Part shown: piece by piece, positions 25,412 through 35,529 of the stretch
Position numbering within the stretch: position 1 is the first letter of the stretch
Layout: each line of letters opens with the position of its first letter
Source: Flavobacteriales bacterium
Lineage (GTDB): Bacteria; Bacteroidota; Bacteroidia; Flavobacteriales_C; GCA-002722245
Assembly: GCA_002722245.1 (NCBI GenBank)
Contig: PBLA01000027.1
Location: forward strand, 169,138 to 233,137
Length of the DNA stretch: 64,000 nt
Reading direction: 5' to 3'
Program-made: the position numbers and the translations under genes
Notes under the pieces: generated by a model
What the model was told of the DNA's origin: nothing
Seen by the model: only the letters and a program-made list of their open reading frames with translations
Database searches by the model: none

Positions 25412-28400
25412 TTGTATTTAATCTTTGATACCGAAACTACGGGATTGCCCAAACGTTGGGACGCTCCAATTACCGAAACCGATAATTGGCCGAGGTGTAT
25501 TCAAATTGCCTGGCAATTACATGATGAGTGGGGTAATCTTATTGAATCGAGAGATTATTTAGTAAAGCCCGAAGGTTTTGATATCCCATACGATGCAGAA
25601 CGTATTCACGGTATTTCAACAGCGTTAGCTGATCAGCAAGGAGAGCCGTTAGACTTTGTATTGGAAGAGTTTAATCAGGCGCTTAAAAAATCAAAGTTTA
25701 TTGTTGGGCAAAATGTTGGCTTCGATGTGAACATTATGGGGTGTGAGTTTTTCCGAAATGAGGTGGAATCGCCAATGGCAGAAATGCCTGTTTTGGATAC
25801 GTGTACAGAGGTCACAGCAAATTTGTGTCAAATCCCGGGAGGTAGAGGAGGAAAATTTAAACTTCCAACACTTACAGAATTACATAAGCACTTATTTGGA
25901 GAAGGATTTGGTGAGGCGCATAATGCAACGGCGGATGTTGAAGCAACAACACGGTGTTTTTTAGAGTTAATTAGATTAGGTTATTTTCCCCAATCGGAAC
26001 TTCAGCAGGAAGAAGGATACCTCTCAAAATTTAAAAAAGAAAATCCAGAGCCATTTGATTTTATTGGCTTAAACCATTTAAATCTTAAGGAAGAAAGTAA
26101 GAAGATAGCCCAACTTCAAGCGCAATCCGATGGTCCTGAAACTACAGTTGATGTGGAGGCAGGACTAGCTCAGTTAAAGGATGTTCATTTTGCACATCTT
26201 CATAATCATTCACAATACTCTATTTTACAATCAACCTCCGAAATAGGAGCCTTAGTAGATAAAGCGACAGAATATAATATGCCCGCAATAGCCTTAACAG
26301 ATTCGGGTAACATGATGGCAGCTTTTTTGTTTGTTAATGCTGTTTTAAAGAAGAATAAGGTTATTGAGGCGGAGATTAAAGCGGCAGAAGCGGCAGGAGA
26401 GTATTGCGAAAAGCAAGTAATCAAACCTATTATAGGTGCAGAATTATTTGTTTGTAAGAATCATAAAGATAAAACGTATAAAGACAACGGGTATCAAATA
26501 CCTTTTCTCGCAAAAAATAAATCAGGATATAAAAATTTGTCAAGGATTTGTTCTCAAGGACACATTGATGGGTTTTATTATGTTCCCCGTGTAGACAAAG
26601 ACTTAATTCTTGAATATAAGGATGATATTATTGTTACTACAGGAGGATTAACTGGAGAAGTACCTGGATTAATTTTAAATGTAGGAGAAAAACAAGCTGA
26701 GGAAGCTCTATTATGGTGGAAAGAACATTTTGGAGAGGACTTTTACATTGAAATTGTTCGGCATGGACTAGAAGAAGAAGATCGAGTAAATGCAGTATTA
26801 TTAAAGTTTGCACAAAAGCATGCTATAAAAGTTATCGCTGCCAATAACACTTATTACATTGATCAAACAGATGCAGAAGGGCATGATATTTTACTTTGTG
26901 TAAAAGAAGGACAACAAAAAAACACCCCTATTGGAAGAGGAAGAGGATACCGTTACGGATTCCCCAATAGAGAATTTTATTTTAAGTCTTCCGATGAGAT
27001 GAAAAAATTATTTGCAGATCTTCCAGAAGCTATTCTAAATATTCAGGAGATTGTAAATAAGATTGAAGTGTATGGATTAGCGCGCGACGTTTTACTTCCT
27101 GCGTTTGATATACCAGAACAATTCCAAGATGCTCAGGACATTGAAGATGGTGGGAAAAGAGGAGAGAACGCCTATCTACGTCATTTAACCTATGAAGGTG
27201 CAAAAGAGCGTTATGATGAAATAACACCAGAAATAGAGGAACGTTTAGATTTCGAATTGGAAGTTATTGCAAACACAGGCTATCCTGGTTACTTTCTTAT
27301 TGTTCAGGATTTTATAAAAGAAGCGAGGAAAATGGGTGTTTCAGTTGGTCCAGGACGAGGTTCTGCAGCTGGATCAGCGGTTGCCTATTGTACTACAATA
27401 ACAAATATTGACCCCATAAAGTATGATTTGCTTTTTGAGCGTTTTTTGAATCCTGAACGGGTATCCATGCCCGATATAGATATTGATTTTGATGATGAAG
27501 GTAGAGGAAGAGTTATTCAATATGTTATTGATAAATATGGTGCCTCTCAAGTGGCTCAAATCATTACCTATGGAACAATGGCGGCAAAGTCTTCCATTCG
27601 AGACACTGCGCGTGCATTGGATTTACCTTTATCTGAAGCCGACCGCTTAGCAAAACTTGTTCCAGACATGAAACTGAATAAAATGTTTGGGATGTCCGAT
27701 AAGGACCTGGAAAAAAAGTTAGGTAACCCTGAATTAATGGAAATGGCTCGTGAACTCAAAATGGTTTACGATCAGGATACCTTATCTGGAGAAACCATCC
27801 GACAAGCAAAAGCACTTGAGGGATCAGTGAGAAATACAGGAATTCATGCCTGTGGGGTAATTGTAACACCAACCGATATTCGCGAACACGTTCCGGTTGC
27901 TGTTGCCAAAGATTCAGAAATGTGGTGTACCCAGTTTGATAACTCTGTAGTAGAGAGTGCTGGGCTCCTAAAGATGGATTTTCTCGGTTTAAAGACACTA
28001 ACACTTATTAAAGATGCTGTTACCATAGTAAAGGAGCGTCATGGCATTGAAGTTGATCCAGAAGAAATTCCTATAGACGATACGAAAACCTATGAACTAT
28101 TTCAGAGAGGTGAAACAGTAGGCGTATTTCAATATGAATCTGCAGGAATGCAGAAATACATGCGGGAATTAAAGCCCACTGTTTTTGCTGATTTAATTGC
28201 AATGAATGCATTATATCGTCCAGGACCTCTTGAATATATTCCCAACTTTATTAAGCGTAAACATGGAGAAGAAGACATTGTTTATGACCTCGATGGAATG
28301 GAAGAATATTTGGGAGAGACCTATGGGATTACTGTGTATCAAGAGCAGGTTATGCTTCTTTCTCAAAAATTAGCAGGATTTACTAAAGGACAAGCAGATT

Positions 28401-29794
28401 CATTGAGAAAGGCGATGGGGAAGAAGATTTTCGCCATGCTTGAGACTTTAAAGCCGCTGTTCATGAATGGAGGAGAAGAGCGGGGACATAACATTGAAAA
28501 ACTGGAAAAAGTTTGGAAAGATTGGGAGGCATTTGCCTCTTATGCATTTAATAAGTCACATTCCACATGTTATGCTTGGGTCGCTTATCAAACAGCTTAT
28601 TTTAAAGCTCATTATCCAGCTGAATATATGGCCTCTGTTCTGAGTAATAACATGAACGATATTAAACAGGTTACTTTCTTTATGGAGGAATGTAAAAGAA
28701 TGGGCGTACCTGTATTGGGTCCTGATATTAACGAATCAGTATATAAATTTACCGTTAACCAAAAAGGAGAGATTCGTTTTGGATTAGGAGCTGTTAAAGG
28801 CGTAGGAGAAGGAGCTGTGGAGTCTATTGTTGAGGAAAGAAAGAAAAACGGACCCTACGTTGATGTTTTTGATTTTACCAGTAGAATTAATCTTAGGGCA
28901 GCCAATAAACGCTGTGTTGAAAATTTAACTCTTGCTGGTGGATTGGACTGTTTTTCAACGATTCATAGAGCCCAGTATTTTTATAAAGCGCATGAAAAAG
29001 AATCTTCTTTTTTAGAAAAAGCTATTCGCTATGGATTGCAGTTACAAAATGAACAAGGGTCTGCTCAACAATCGCTATTTGGTGGGAGTTCTGACGTAGA
29101 ATTACCTAAGCCACCTGTGCCGTCATGTAACCAATGGAGTAGTGTGTATGCATTAAACCAAGAAAAAGAGATGGTAGGCGTTTATATCTCTGGTCATCCA
29201 TTAGATGATTTCAAACTGGAAATCAATAATTTTTGTAATTCTACTTTTGAGGAGTTAAATTCTAATTTTGAGGGGTTAAAGGGAAGGGAAATAGCATTTG
29301 CAGGTATTGTTTCTGAGGCGGCCGAACGCATGAGTAAAAAAGGAAATCACTTTGGTATTCTTACTGTGGAAGATTATACTGATGCAGGTAAATTCTTCCT
29401 TTTTGGTGATACGTATTTAAAATTTAGACGATTCTTGGTAGAAGGGGCTTTTCTTTATATCAGAGGGAAAATGGAGCCAAAACGATATGCCAAGTCAAAA
29501 CATGATGTGGAATTTAAAATTCAAAAGATAGAACTGTTAAATGATGTTCGAGAAAAGTTAGTTAAATCGGTAACACTCCATGTGAAATCAAGTTTGGTAA
29601 ACGATGATTATATCCAAAAATTAGCTCAGGTTTGTGAAGCAAATGAGGGTGATTGTTACTTGAAGCTTGTTTTGGTTGATGAACAAGAAAACATCTTTTT
29701 GGAATTATCTAGTAATCAATATCGAGTGAATGTTTCCAATGAATTCATCAATGACTTGAATGTTCTCCCAGAACTTGAAATGAAGTTTAATTAA
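25412..29794 (+). CDS. dnaE: DNA polymerase III alpha subunit with N-terminal exonuclease domain
   Basis: A 1460-residue replicative polymerase. It begins MYLIFDTETTGLP, a DnaQ-type DEDD exonuclease (about 1-190), so proofreading is fused to the polymerase as in other Bacteroidota. The PHP domain starts at about 260 (HLHNHSQYSIL), the polymerase core has GPGRGSAAGSAVAY at about 647 and the catalytic PDIDIDFDD at about 686, a tandem helix-hairpin-helix follows (about 1150), and an OB fold lies at about 1290 (IAFAGIVSEAAERMSKKG). The start is the TTG at 25412; no ATG is available until after the exonuclease motif, and a TTG at 25379 overlaps the terminator. Stand-alone, with its own start region. 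Confidence 0.96.
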   Translation: MYLIFDTETTGLPKRWDAPITETDNWPRCIQIAWQLHDEWGNLIESRDYLVKPEGFDIPYDAERIHGISTALADQQGEPLDFVLEEFNQALKKSKFIVGQNVGFDVNIMGCEFFRNEVESPMAEMPVLDTCTEVTANLCQIPGGRGGKFKLPTLTELHKHLFGEGFGEAHNATADVEATTRCFLELIRLGYFPQSELQQEEGYLSKFKKENPEPFDFIGLNHLNLKEESKKIAQLQAQSDGPETTVDVEAGLAQLKDVHFAHLHNHSQYSILQSTSEIGALVDKATEYNMPAIALTDSGNMMAAFLFVNAVLKKNKVIEAEIKAAEAAGEYCEKQVIKPIIGAELFVCKNHKDKTYKDNGYQIPFLAKNKSGYKNLSRICSQGHIDGFYYVPRVDKDLILEYKDDIIVTTGGLTGEVPGLILNVGEKQAEEALLWWKEHFGEDFYIEIVRHGLEEEDRVNAVLLKFAQKHAIKVIAANNTYYIDQTDAEGHDILLCVKEGQQKNTPIGRGRGYRYGFPNREFYFKSSDEMKKLFADLPEAILNIQEIVNKIEVYGLARDVLLPAFDIPEQFQDAQDIEDGGKRGENAYLRHLTYEGAKERYDEITPEIEERLDFELEVIANTGYPGYFLIVQDFIKEARKMGVSVGPGRGSAAGSAVAYCTTITNIDPIKYDLLFERFLNPERVSMPDIDIDFDDEGRGRVIQYVIDKYGASQVAQIITYGTMAAKSSIRDTARALDLPLSEADRLAKLVPDMKLNKMFGMSDKDLEKKLGNPELMEMARELKMVYDQDTLSGETIRQAKALEGSVRNTGIHACGVIVTPTDIREHVPVAVAKDSEMWCTQFDNSVVESAGLLKMDFLGLKTLTLIKDAVTIVKERHGIEVDPEEIPIDDTKTYELFQRGETVGVFQYESAGMQKYMRELKPTVFADLIAMNALYRPGPLEYIPNFIKRKHGEEDIVYDLDGMEEYLGETYGITVYQEQVMLLSQKLAGFTKGQADSLRKAMGKKIFAMLETLKPLFMNGGEERGHNIEKLEKVWKDWEAFASYAFNKSHSTCYAWVAYQTAYFKAHYPAEYMASVLSNNMNDIKQVTFFMEECKRMGVPVLGPDINESVYKFTVNQKGEIRFGLGAVKGVGEGAVESIVEERKKNGPYVDVFDFTSRINLRAANKRCVENLTLAGGLDCFSTIHRAQYFYKAHEKESSFLEKAIRYGLQLQNEQGSAQQSLFGGSSDVELPKPPVPSCNQWSSVYALNQEKEMVGVYISGHPLDDFKLEINNFCNSTFEELNSNFEGLKGREIAFAGIVSEAAERMSKKGNHFGILTVEDYTDAGKFFLFGDTYLKFRRFLVEGAFLYIRGKMEPKRYAKSKHDVEFKIQKIELLNDVREKLVKSVTLHVKSSLVNDDYIQKLAQVCEANEGDCYLKLVLVDEQENIFLELSSNQYRVNVSNEFINDLNVLPELEMKFN

Positions 29795-29823
29795 TTCAGT
29801 TTATTTACTTTCTTTGCAGTGCA

Positions 29824-31311
29824 ATGTATTTTTCGCCTTTTCATATTGTTTTTTATGGTCAAAATGAAATTGATATTGAACAACCTTTTTCTTATAAAAA
29901 GATTAGGCAGCGAGTATTAGCTAAATATGAACTTGTTGATAATGCTCCCATAGAAATTAAAGGGAAATTGATAAACAAAAGTGAAGCAATTGAACTTATT
30001 CAAGTATTTAAAAATGAGGATCACTTAAAATTCCATAAACAAGTCTTTAAAGATCAAGAGTTATTAACGTTTCTCGAAGATCAAAATGATACATTTTTAA
30101 GAAGAAAAGATGTGGCATTTGAACACGAGTTTAAAACTTGGATAAGTGAGTATTTTGCAGAATCTTTTGCGCTTATTCTTCAATCAGAGTTGAAAGGGAA
30201 GTATCCAAATGAAACCTTTATGGCCAAGGATTTGAATAGGTATATTCAATCGTATCATTTTGATCTTGTATTTAGAAAAGCCGTTTCACAAGTGCGCGTT
30301 TTGTCTGCTGAGTTTTCCGATATTCTAAGCAGATCCAATGAGAAGGGCTTCAAGAGGGAATGCTCTTTAAAAGCGGATAACTTATCAAAAAAGTATGCAC
30401 AGCGACTTAATAAAGCAAAAAATCATTTGGAGGATGCGAGGGAGGAACTTTCTGAAACGTTATTAAATACAGCTATATTATTAAACGATGAAAAAGCAGC
30501 CTATCACTTAGCTAATCGATACACCTCATTTTGTTTATTATTAGACACTAGTCCATATCTCAAAGAAGAGGTCAAGCGTGTACATAAGGTAGTAGTTTCT
30601 AATTCTAGAAGTGGAGAATCGCCTATTCCTAACTCTACATCAAATATTTGGAGCGTGGTATTTAGAGTTGTGATCGTATTGGTTTTTGCAGGTGGTTTTT
30701 TTGGAAGAAACTGTAGGGATCGAGTGAAAAAGCATGAGATACCTAGTGGCATATTCTCAAAAACCACTCAGCAAAAAGCCTCTCTTACAAATCTTAAAAA
30801 TGAAATGGTAAACTACTTCAAGCAAAATGTCTTTTCGTATAAAAAAAATCATATTCAATATGAAGTGAATGAATTATCGAATGGAGAAATAATTCATATG
30901 AAAAATTGGATTCCATTTGGGAAGACACAACAAACTCACATAAGTAATTTGACACAATTTGATTGTATTGTCTTTATTAGAAAACCATTTTTTGGCTCGT
31001 TTTTATGTGAAAAAGACATATATATAAAAGCAGGCGAAACAGTTGAATTAGAAAACGGAATTTCCAAAAATCAAGTAGTTTTAGCCTATTTAGGGAATCA
31101 ATTTATAAGATCAAAATGTGCTTATTGTGACCTTCCTTCACAATCTTCTTCCAATGTAAACATAAAAGCAGGCGCAAATAAAGATCGAATAACAGGCGCT
31201 TTTTTATACAAAGCGCATATTATTTCAGATTTTGTTGAATCTACCTCAGATGAGGTCAATCACATTAAAATCATTCCTGAAAAATTAGTGCCTTTGGATC
31301 AATCAAACTAA
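29824..31311 (+). CDS. Unrecognised protein with a central transmembrane segment
   Basis: A 495-residue protein that I do not recognise. Residues 1-270 are charged and mostly helical, with a possible coiled coil at about 175-220 (KADNLSKKYAQRLNKAKNHL) and no signal peptide. One transmembrane segment lies at about 275-297 (IWSVVFRVVIVLVFAGGFFG). Residues 315-495 form a beta-rich domain with CAYC at about 437-440. The layout suggests a cytoplasmic N-terminal part and an extracytoplasmic C-terminal part. Its stop overlaps the convergent Hsp70-like gene by nine bases. It has no HPD motif, so it is not a J-domain protein. The gene starts 29 bp after dnaE. Confidence 0.7.
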   Translation: MYFSPFHIVFYGQNEIDIEQPFSYKKIRQRVLAKYELVDNAPIEIKGKLINKSEAIELIQVFKNEDHLKFHKQVFKDQELLTFLEDQNDTFLRRKDVAFEHEFKTWISEYFAESFALILQSELKGKYPNETFMAKDLNRYIQSYHFDLVFRKAVSQVRVLSAEFSDILSRSNEKGFKRECSLKADNLSKKYAQRLNKAKNHLEDAREELSETLLNTAILLNDEKAAYHLANRYTSFCLLLDTSPYLKEEVKRVHKVVVSNSRSGESPIPNSTSNIWSVVFRVVIVLVFAGGFFGRNCRDRVKKHEIPSGIFSKTTQQKASLTNLKNEMVNYFKQNVFSYKKNHIQYEVNELSNGEIIHMKNWIPFGKTQQTHISNLTQFDCIVFIRKPFFGSFLCEKDIYIKAGETVELENGISKNQVVLAYLGNQFIRSKCAYCDLPSQSSSNVNIKAGANKDRITGAFLYKAHIISDFVESTSDEVNHIKIIPEKLVPLDQSN

Positions 31312-33813
31312 ACCAGTTCGATTGTCAAATGATTTATCAGACACTTCACCTTTGTACAAGCTGTAAAGTCTATTTATAATTGCTTTTAACTCGTCTAATC
31401 GTTCCTTGTCAATTGCTTTCTCCCCTTTTTCAATAAATTTTTTGGCTTCTTTTTCATTGGTGTACATGTCAAGAGGCTCAAATGCATAAGAATAAAAAAT
31501 ATTTTTCAAATGCTCAGGAGTACGCCAGCGAATGTCGTGAACAAACTTTGCCAATTGGTTGGCAAGGTTTTTCATTCTTAATCGATTTCCAGAGGCTTTA
31601 GCTGACTTAAATTTTTCATCAAATTCAATAAACTCTTTACGTTCTTTATCATTCCCATGCTCTTCAACAAGTCTTTTGGAAAAGGAATACCACCATTCCA
31701 ACTCAGATAAGTCGGTAAGAATCTTCTCATTGGAGGACATTTCGTCAAATTTGTGCGAATATTTTCGTTTTAAATCCTCTAGTTGATACTTTGTATCTGT
31801 TGTATCATCTTCCACTAAATTGGACGATTTAATAAACATTTCTTGAATGTTCGATTCTAACTTTTTTAATTTAGCAGCGCGCTCAAAATCTTCATTTCCA
31901 TGAGCCATATTGAGTTCCATACGTACATTTTCTGCAAGGCTTTCAATTTCAGACTTTAATTTCAGAATGTCCACATAGCGTTCTGATGCACTAAATAAAT
32001 TTTCAAACTCCTGTCCAGTCATAGATAAGTACGTATATACTTTTAATTCTCTGGATTCGCTTAGTTCAATCGTTATTTCGATATCTGTTCCTTTTAAGAC
32101 ATCTCTTTCAATATCATTTCCAGTAATTTTAATGACTCCTATAGGCTTGTTAGAGGCAGGGCTCACATGTTGTTTACCCTCAAGAATATTAATGAGAATA
32201 TGATCATTAGAGCCTTTTTTTAGTGTTTGTCCAATTTCTTTTACAAGACGTTTTTTGATTGGAAGTAGCGCGTTTTTTTCAAAAATAACCTCAAGAGCAG
32301 TTTCCTTTTCTTCAATATCATCAATTTCAATACAAATATCGGCTGGTAAGGTTTGACCTAAAATACCGAACATCCCTTGGGTAATCGAAAAAGTTGTGAA
32401 GTTTGATATAATTTTTTTTCCCTCCAAGTCAGTAATGGTAAGGTTAAAGGTGTTCTCAGCTCCCTTTAATAAAGGTAAGTCTTGTTCTATGCTATTTGAG
32501 AGATTGGTTAATCCAGTATCAAATCCACCATCAACTCTTGTAATTCTATATTGAAGCTGTTCCGTATTCCCATCTATTTTAGCTGTAAAGTACTCCTCTA
32601 GCTCTTGTGTGTGTTTTTGGTATGCAGCGCGTATTAAAATACTTGAATTACTTGCTTCATCTTTATTACTATCTGTTTGATCAGCTAATTTCTTTTGTGT
32701 GACTAAGGATTTAGTTCCAGCATAATAAGCTGCACCTGTAGCAACTGCTGTTGTAGGATCAACGGAATAATTTGGAGTGATTTGTGTTTCATCTTCAATT
32801 TTTAGCCGAACCAAAGGAATATAAGTAGATCCACCAATCATTAATACACTGTTTATTTGAGCAGGGGTAAGCTGATTTTGATCTAAAAGTTCATGAATTA
32901 ATTCAATTGTTTTTGTGACAGCAGGTTCAATGACTTTATTAAATTCATCAATTGTAATATCCTCATAAAATTCAATTTCAACTCCATTATCATCCTCAAT
33001 ATCAAACTCAAATTCAACTGATTTTGAAGATGATAATTGAATTTTTGCCTGTTCAGCTTTGTAAAGTAATTCATAATAAAGTTTATTGTATTTTCCCTTT
33101 GAGGATTTGAATTGAGTTTCAATGTGTTGAAAAGATCCTTTTTCCTGTAGTTTAGGGAAAATAATCTCATCAAGAATTAAGGCATCAAAATCTGTCCCTC
33201 CCATAAAATTGTCACCTACATGATCCAGTACTTTCATCTCGCCATCTTCAATAGCGATAAGAGCAACATCAAAAGTTCCTCCTCCAAGATCATAAACAAT
33301 CCAAGTGCCCTCTTGCTCTAAATCAAAACCAGCTTTATTAACAAAAGCTAAACTGGCAGCAACGGGTTCTTGCAAAAGTAAAACTTCTTTAAAACCAGCT
33401 AGTTTACCTGCCTCCTTTGTCGCATTTGATTGGACAGTATCAAAAGATGCGGGTATAGTCACAACCACATCATTCAATTCGTCATCATTATACACAAAGT
33501 TTTTTAATTCTTTTAAAACATGAGAAGAAAGTTGGATAGGGGTAACAAATTCAGAGGTAGATTCAATAAAATAAGATTCATTGGTTCCCATTTTTCGTTT
33601 AAAAAGACCAACTACGTTACTGGGTGACTTTTCCCAAAGTTCAGCAGCTTTATCTCCTACTAAAACACGCCCCTTTTTAAAAGCTACTATCGAAGGCAAC
33701 ACGGATCTAAGACCAACAGGATTTTTAAAGATTTCGACTTCTCCAGATATACACTTTGCGATTACTGAATTTGTAGTGCCAAGATCAATAGCATAATTTA
33801 TTGTAGTATTCAT
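31303..33813 (-). CDS. Divergent Hsp70-family protein
   Basis: An 836-residue protein with a full Hsp70 ATPase domain: phosphate loop 1 IDLGTTNSVIA at about 8-18, phosphate loop 2 VYDLGGGTFDVAL at about 173-185, and the adenosine motif VLMIGGSTYIPLV at about 325. After about residue 375 the sequence departs from DnaK: a beta-rich segment of about 230 residues and then a charged coiled-coil region to the end. DnaK is about 640 residues, so this is a specialised Hsp70 and not the general chaperone. It starts one base after the stop of the small GrpE-like gene on the same strand. Function is not established; the paired exchange-factor-like gene supports an ATPase-cycling chaperone role. Confidence 0.85.
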   Translation of the reverse strand: MNTTINYAIDLGTTNSVIAKCISGEVEIFKNPVGLRSVLPSIVAFKKGRVLVGDKAAELWEKSPSNVVGLFKRKMGTNESYFIESTSEFVTPIQLSSHVLKELKNFVYNDDELNDVVVTIPASFDTVQSNATKEAGKLAGFKEVLLLQEPVAASLAFVNKAGFDLEQEGTWIVYDLGGGTFDVALIAIEDGEMKVLDHVGDNFMGGTDFDALILDEIIFPKLQEKGSFQHIETQFKSSKGKYNKLYYELLYKAEQAKIQLSSSKSVEFEFDIEDDNGVEIEFYEDITIDEFNKVIEPAVTKTIELIHELLDQNQLTPAQINSVLMIGGSTYIPLVRLKIEDETQITPNYSVDPTTAVATGAAYYAGTKSLVTQKKLADQTDSNKDEASNSSILIRAAYQKHTQELEEYFTAKIDGNTEQLQYRITRVDGGFDTGLTNLSNSIEQDLPLLKGAENTFNLTITDLEGKKIISNFTTFSITQGMFGILGQTLPADICIEIDDIEEKETALEVIFEKNALLPIKKRLVKEIGQTLKKGSNDHILINILEGKQHVSPASNKPIGVIKITGNDIERDVLKGTDIEITIELSESRELKVYTYLSMTGQEFENLFSASERYVDILKLKSEIESLAENVRMELNMAHGNEDFERAAKLKKLESNIQEMFIKSSNLVEDDTTDTKYQLEDLKRKYSHKFDEMSSNEKILTDLSELEWWYSFSKRLVEEHGNDKERKEFIEFDEKFKSAKASGNRLRMKNLANQLAKFVHDIRWRTPEHLKNIFYSYAFEPLDMYTNEKEAKKFIEKGEKAIDKERLDELKAIINRLYSLYKGEVSDKSFDNRTGLV

Positions 33814-33814
33814 A

Positions 33815-34123
33815 TTATTCCGCTATAACAATTCCTTTTTGAGCTAAAACAATACTTCCACCTTCCTTTTTGTATACGATGGGTTTGATTACCTCAGAAA
33901 TAATGAAATTTTTTCTTTTTTCTCCAATAATACTTGCTGTGTAATCAGCTCTTCGATCATCATAGTTTTCCCCAATAGGGTTTACAATACTGAAACCAAG
34001 ATTTTCCAACTCCTCGGATAGTCGAGATAAGTTGCGATTTATTTTTGAGTAACCTTCTTTTTCAACCTTTTTTTGAATCTCAAAAAGTTGATTAATAATA
34101 TTTAAAAGCTCCTTGCTAATCAT
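33815..34123 (-). CDS. Small GrpE-like protein
   Basis: A 102-residue protein with an N-terminal helical, coiled-coil-like half (LNIINQLFEIQKKVEKEGYS) and a C-terminal beta half (GFSIVNPIGENYDDRRADY and VLAQKGIVIAE). The second half resembles the GrpE C-terminal domain, which has a G-x-x-x-x-x-P-x-G-x-x-x-D pattern and ends in KGY-like strands. It is about half the usual GrpE length, with the long dimer helix shortened. It lies one base upstream of the divergent Hsp70 gene, the place where a nucleotide-exchange factor would be expected. The GrpE relation is by eye and needs a profile or structure search. Confidence 0.55.
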   Translation of the reverse strand: MISKELLNIINQLFEIQKKVEKEGYSKINRNLSRLSEELENLGFSIVNPIGENYDDRRADYTASIIGEKRKNFIISEVIKPIVYKKEGGSIVLAQKGIVIAE

Positions 34124-34160
34124 AGATAAAGACTTAAAGGAGTTAAGTTATATATTTTAT

Positions 34161-34994
34161 CTAAACTTTTTGCTTTTTCAACCTTAACAATAGGTAAGAA
34201 CCTATAATAATGAAAGGAAAACTTAACCATTGACCCGTAGATAAAAAACTAAGTAAGCTATAATCTTCAATCCCGCCCTGTGCGTTTTTTGAAAATTCAA
34301 TCACAAAACGAGCAATGAACATTGTAACAAATAAAGTACCTAATAATTTACCTTCCTCAAGATACGCTTTGTTTTTCCAGTACATTTTTCGCAACAAGAT
34401 GAAAATGAATAAATATGCAATCGCTTCATAAAGTTGAGAAGGATGCCTGGGTTGGGTGTCAATTTGGGAAAAAATAATGCCATAACTCGATCCCGTGGGA
34501 TCACCAACAATTTCACTATTCATAAAATTGGCTATTCGAATAAAAAAAGCTGTGATTGCAATTGGATATGCGACTTTATCAAGAATCCACAAAAACGAAT
34601 GAGAACTCTTTTTTGTTTTGTACCAAATTAAAGCGAGTATAACGCCAATTGCACCTCCATGACTAGCTAATCCGGCAAAACCGGTAAATTCAATACCATT
34701 TTTAAAACTAAAAGGGAGGAAAACACTAAAAAAGTCTTCGGAAAAAAGTTCACTTTGATAAAAAATCACGTGTCCAAGTCTAGCTCCTAAAACACCACCT
34801 AAGATACATGCAAAAAGAAGAGGGTCCAATAATTTGATGTCCTCCTTTTCGTTCAAAAATACCTTTTTACAAATCGTATAGGCCACCCATATACCAACGC
34901 CCCATAGCAAACCGTAATATCTAATTTGAAAATTACCCAGTTCAAAAATGACAGGATCTAAATTCCAAGTAATAGCAGAAAGAATTGACTTCAT
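34161..34994 (-). CDS. lgt: Prolipoprotein diacylglyceryl transferase
   Basis: A 277-residue inner-membrane enzyme that moves diacylglycerol from phosphatidylglycerol to the lipobox cysteine, the first step of lipoprotein maturation. It has about seven membrane segments, the family motif HGGAIGV (about residues 113-119), GARLGHVIFYQ, the Lgt signature RIANFMNSEIVGDPT (about 152-166), and RHPSQLYEA (about 178-186). Many lipoproteins in this window depend on it. It is the first gene of a unit with the GrpE-like and Hsp70-like genes, 37 bp upstream of the former. Confidence 0.96.
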   Translation of the reverse strand: MKSILSAITWNLDPVIFELGNFQIRYYGLLWGVGIWVAYTICKKVFLNEKEDIKLLDPLLFACILGGVLGARLGHVIFYQSELFSEDFFSVFLPFSFKNGIEFTGFAGLASHGGAIGVILALIWYKTKKSSHSFLWILDKVAYPIAITAFFIRIANFMNSEIVGDPTGSSYGIIFSQIDTQPRHPSQLYEAIAYLFIFILLRKMYWKNKAYLEEGKLLGTLFVTMFIARFVIEFSKNAQGGIEDYSLLSFLSTGQWLSFPFIIIGSYLLLRLKKQKV

Positions 34995-35125
34995 TGATAT
35001 AAGTTTACTGTAAAATTAGCGCAATAACTTTAAATCTATTCGTAAAAGTGAAAACAACTTATTTCATTTTTTATTTCCATTAACTAAGAATAATAATCTT
35101 TTTATTAAAGTATGGATGAGCGAAT

Positions 35126-35509
35126 TTACTGTTTAACAAAACCTTTTACTTTTAGATAAATTGTATGATTTACAGCATTAGATGTAATTGTTATTGTTTT
35201 TAAGAATCTTCCTGATTTCCCTTTCGCATCATAGCGGACATTAATCCAATCGGATTTCCCGGGAAGAATTGGTGTTGAAGGACAAGAAGGAACAGTACAC
35301 CCACAAGATGCTTTACATTTGGAGATGATTAGTGGCTGATTGCCACTGTTTGTGATTTTGAGTGTTTTTAATTCACTGTAGTCTTGATTAATTATTCCAT
35401 AATGAATCGTGTCGTTTTCAACATGTAAATAAGGCCCATCTTCCAAGTTCTTTTGAGCAAAGCCAATAGAGTAGAATCCAATAATTAGGGAGAGAAAAAG
35501 GAATTTCAT
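35126..35509 (-). CDS. DUF1573 domain-containing exported protein
   Basis: A 127-residue protein with a signal peptide (to about FAQ, residue 19) and one DUF1573 domain: YGIINQDYSELKTLKITNSG, then CKASCGCTVPSCP with four cysteines, and a final KVKGFV strand. The fold is an immunoglobulin-like ASPM/SPD-2/Hydin type domain. The role is unknown; it is a secreted or periplasmic protein. It is a shorter paralogue of the next gene upstream on the same strand, and a palindromic terminator separates the two. Confidence 0.85.
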   Translation of the reverse strand: MKFLFLSLIIGFYSIGFAQKNLEDGPYLHVENDTIHYGIINQDYSELKTLKITNSGNQPLIISKCKASCGCTVPSCPSTPILPGKSDWINVRYDAKGKSGRFLKTITITSNAVNHTIYLKVKGFVKQ

Positions 35510-35529
35510 TAAGCTAGATTAATGTAAAA

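Noticed and set aside
31303..33813. dnaK, the general Hsp70
   Set aside because: The C-terminal half and the total length do not fit DnaK, and no dnaJ is adjacent.
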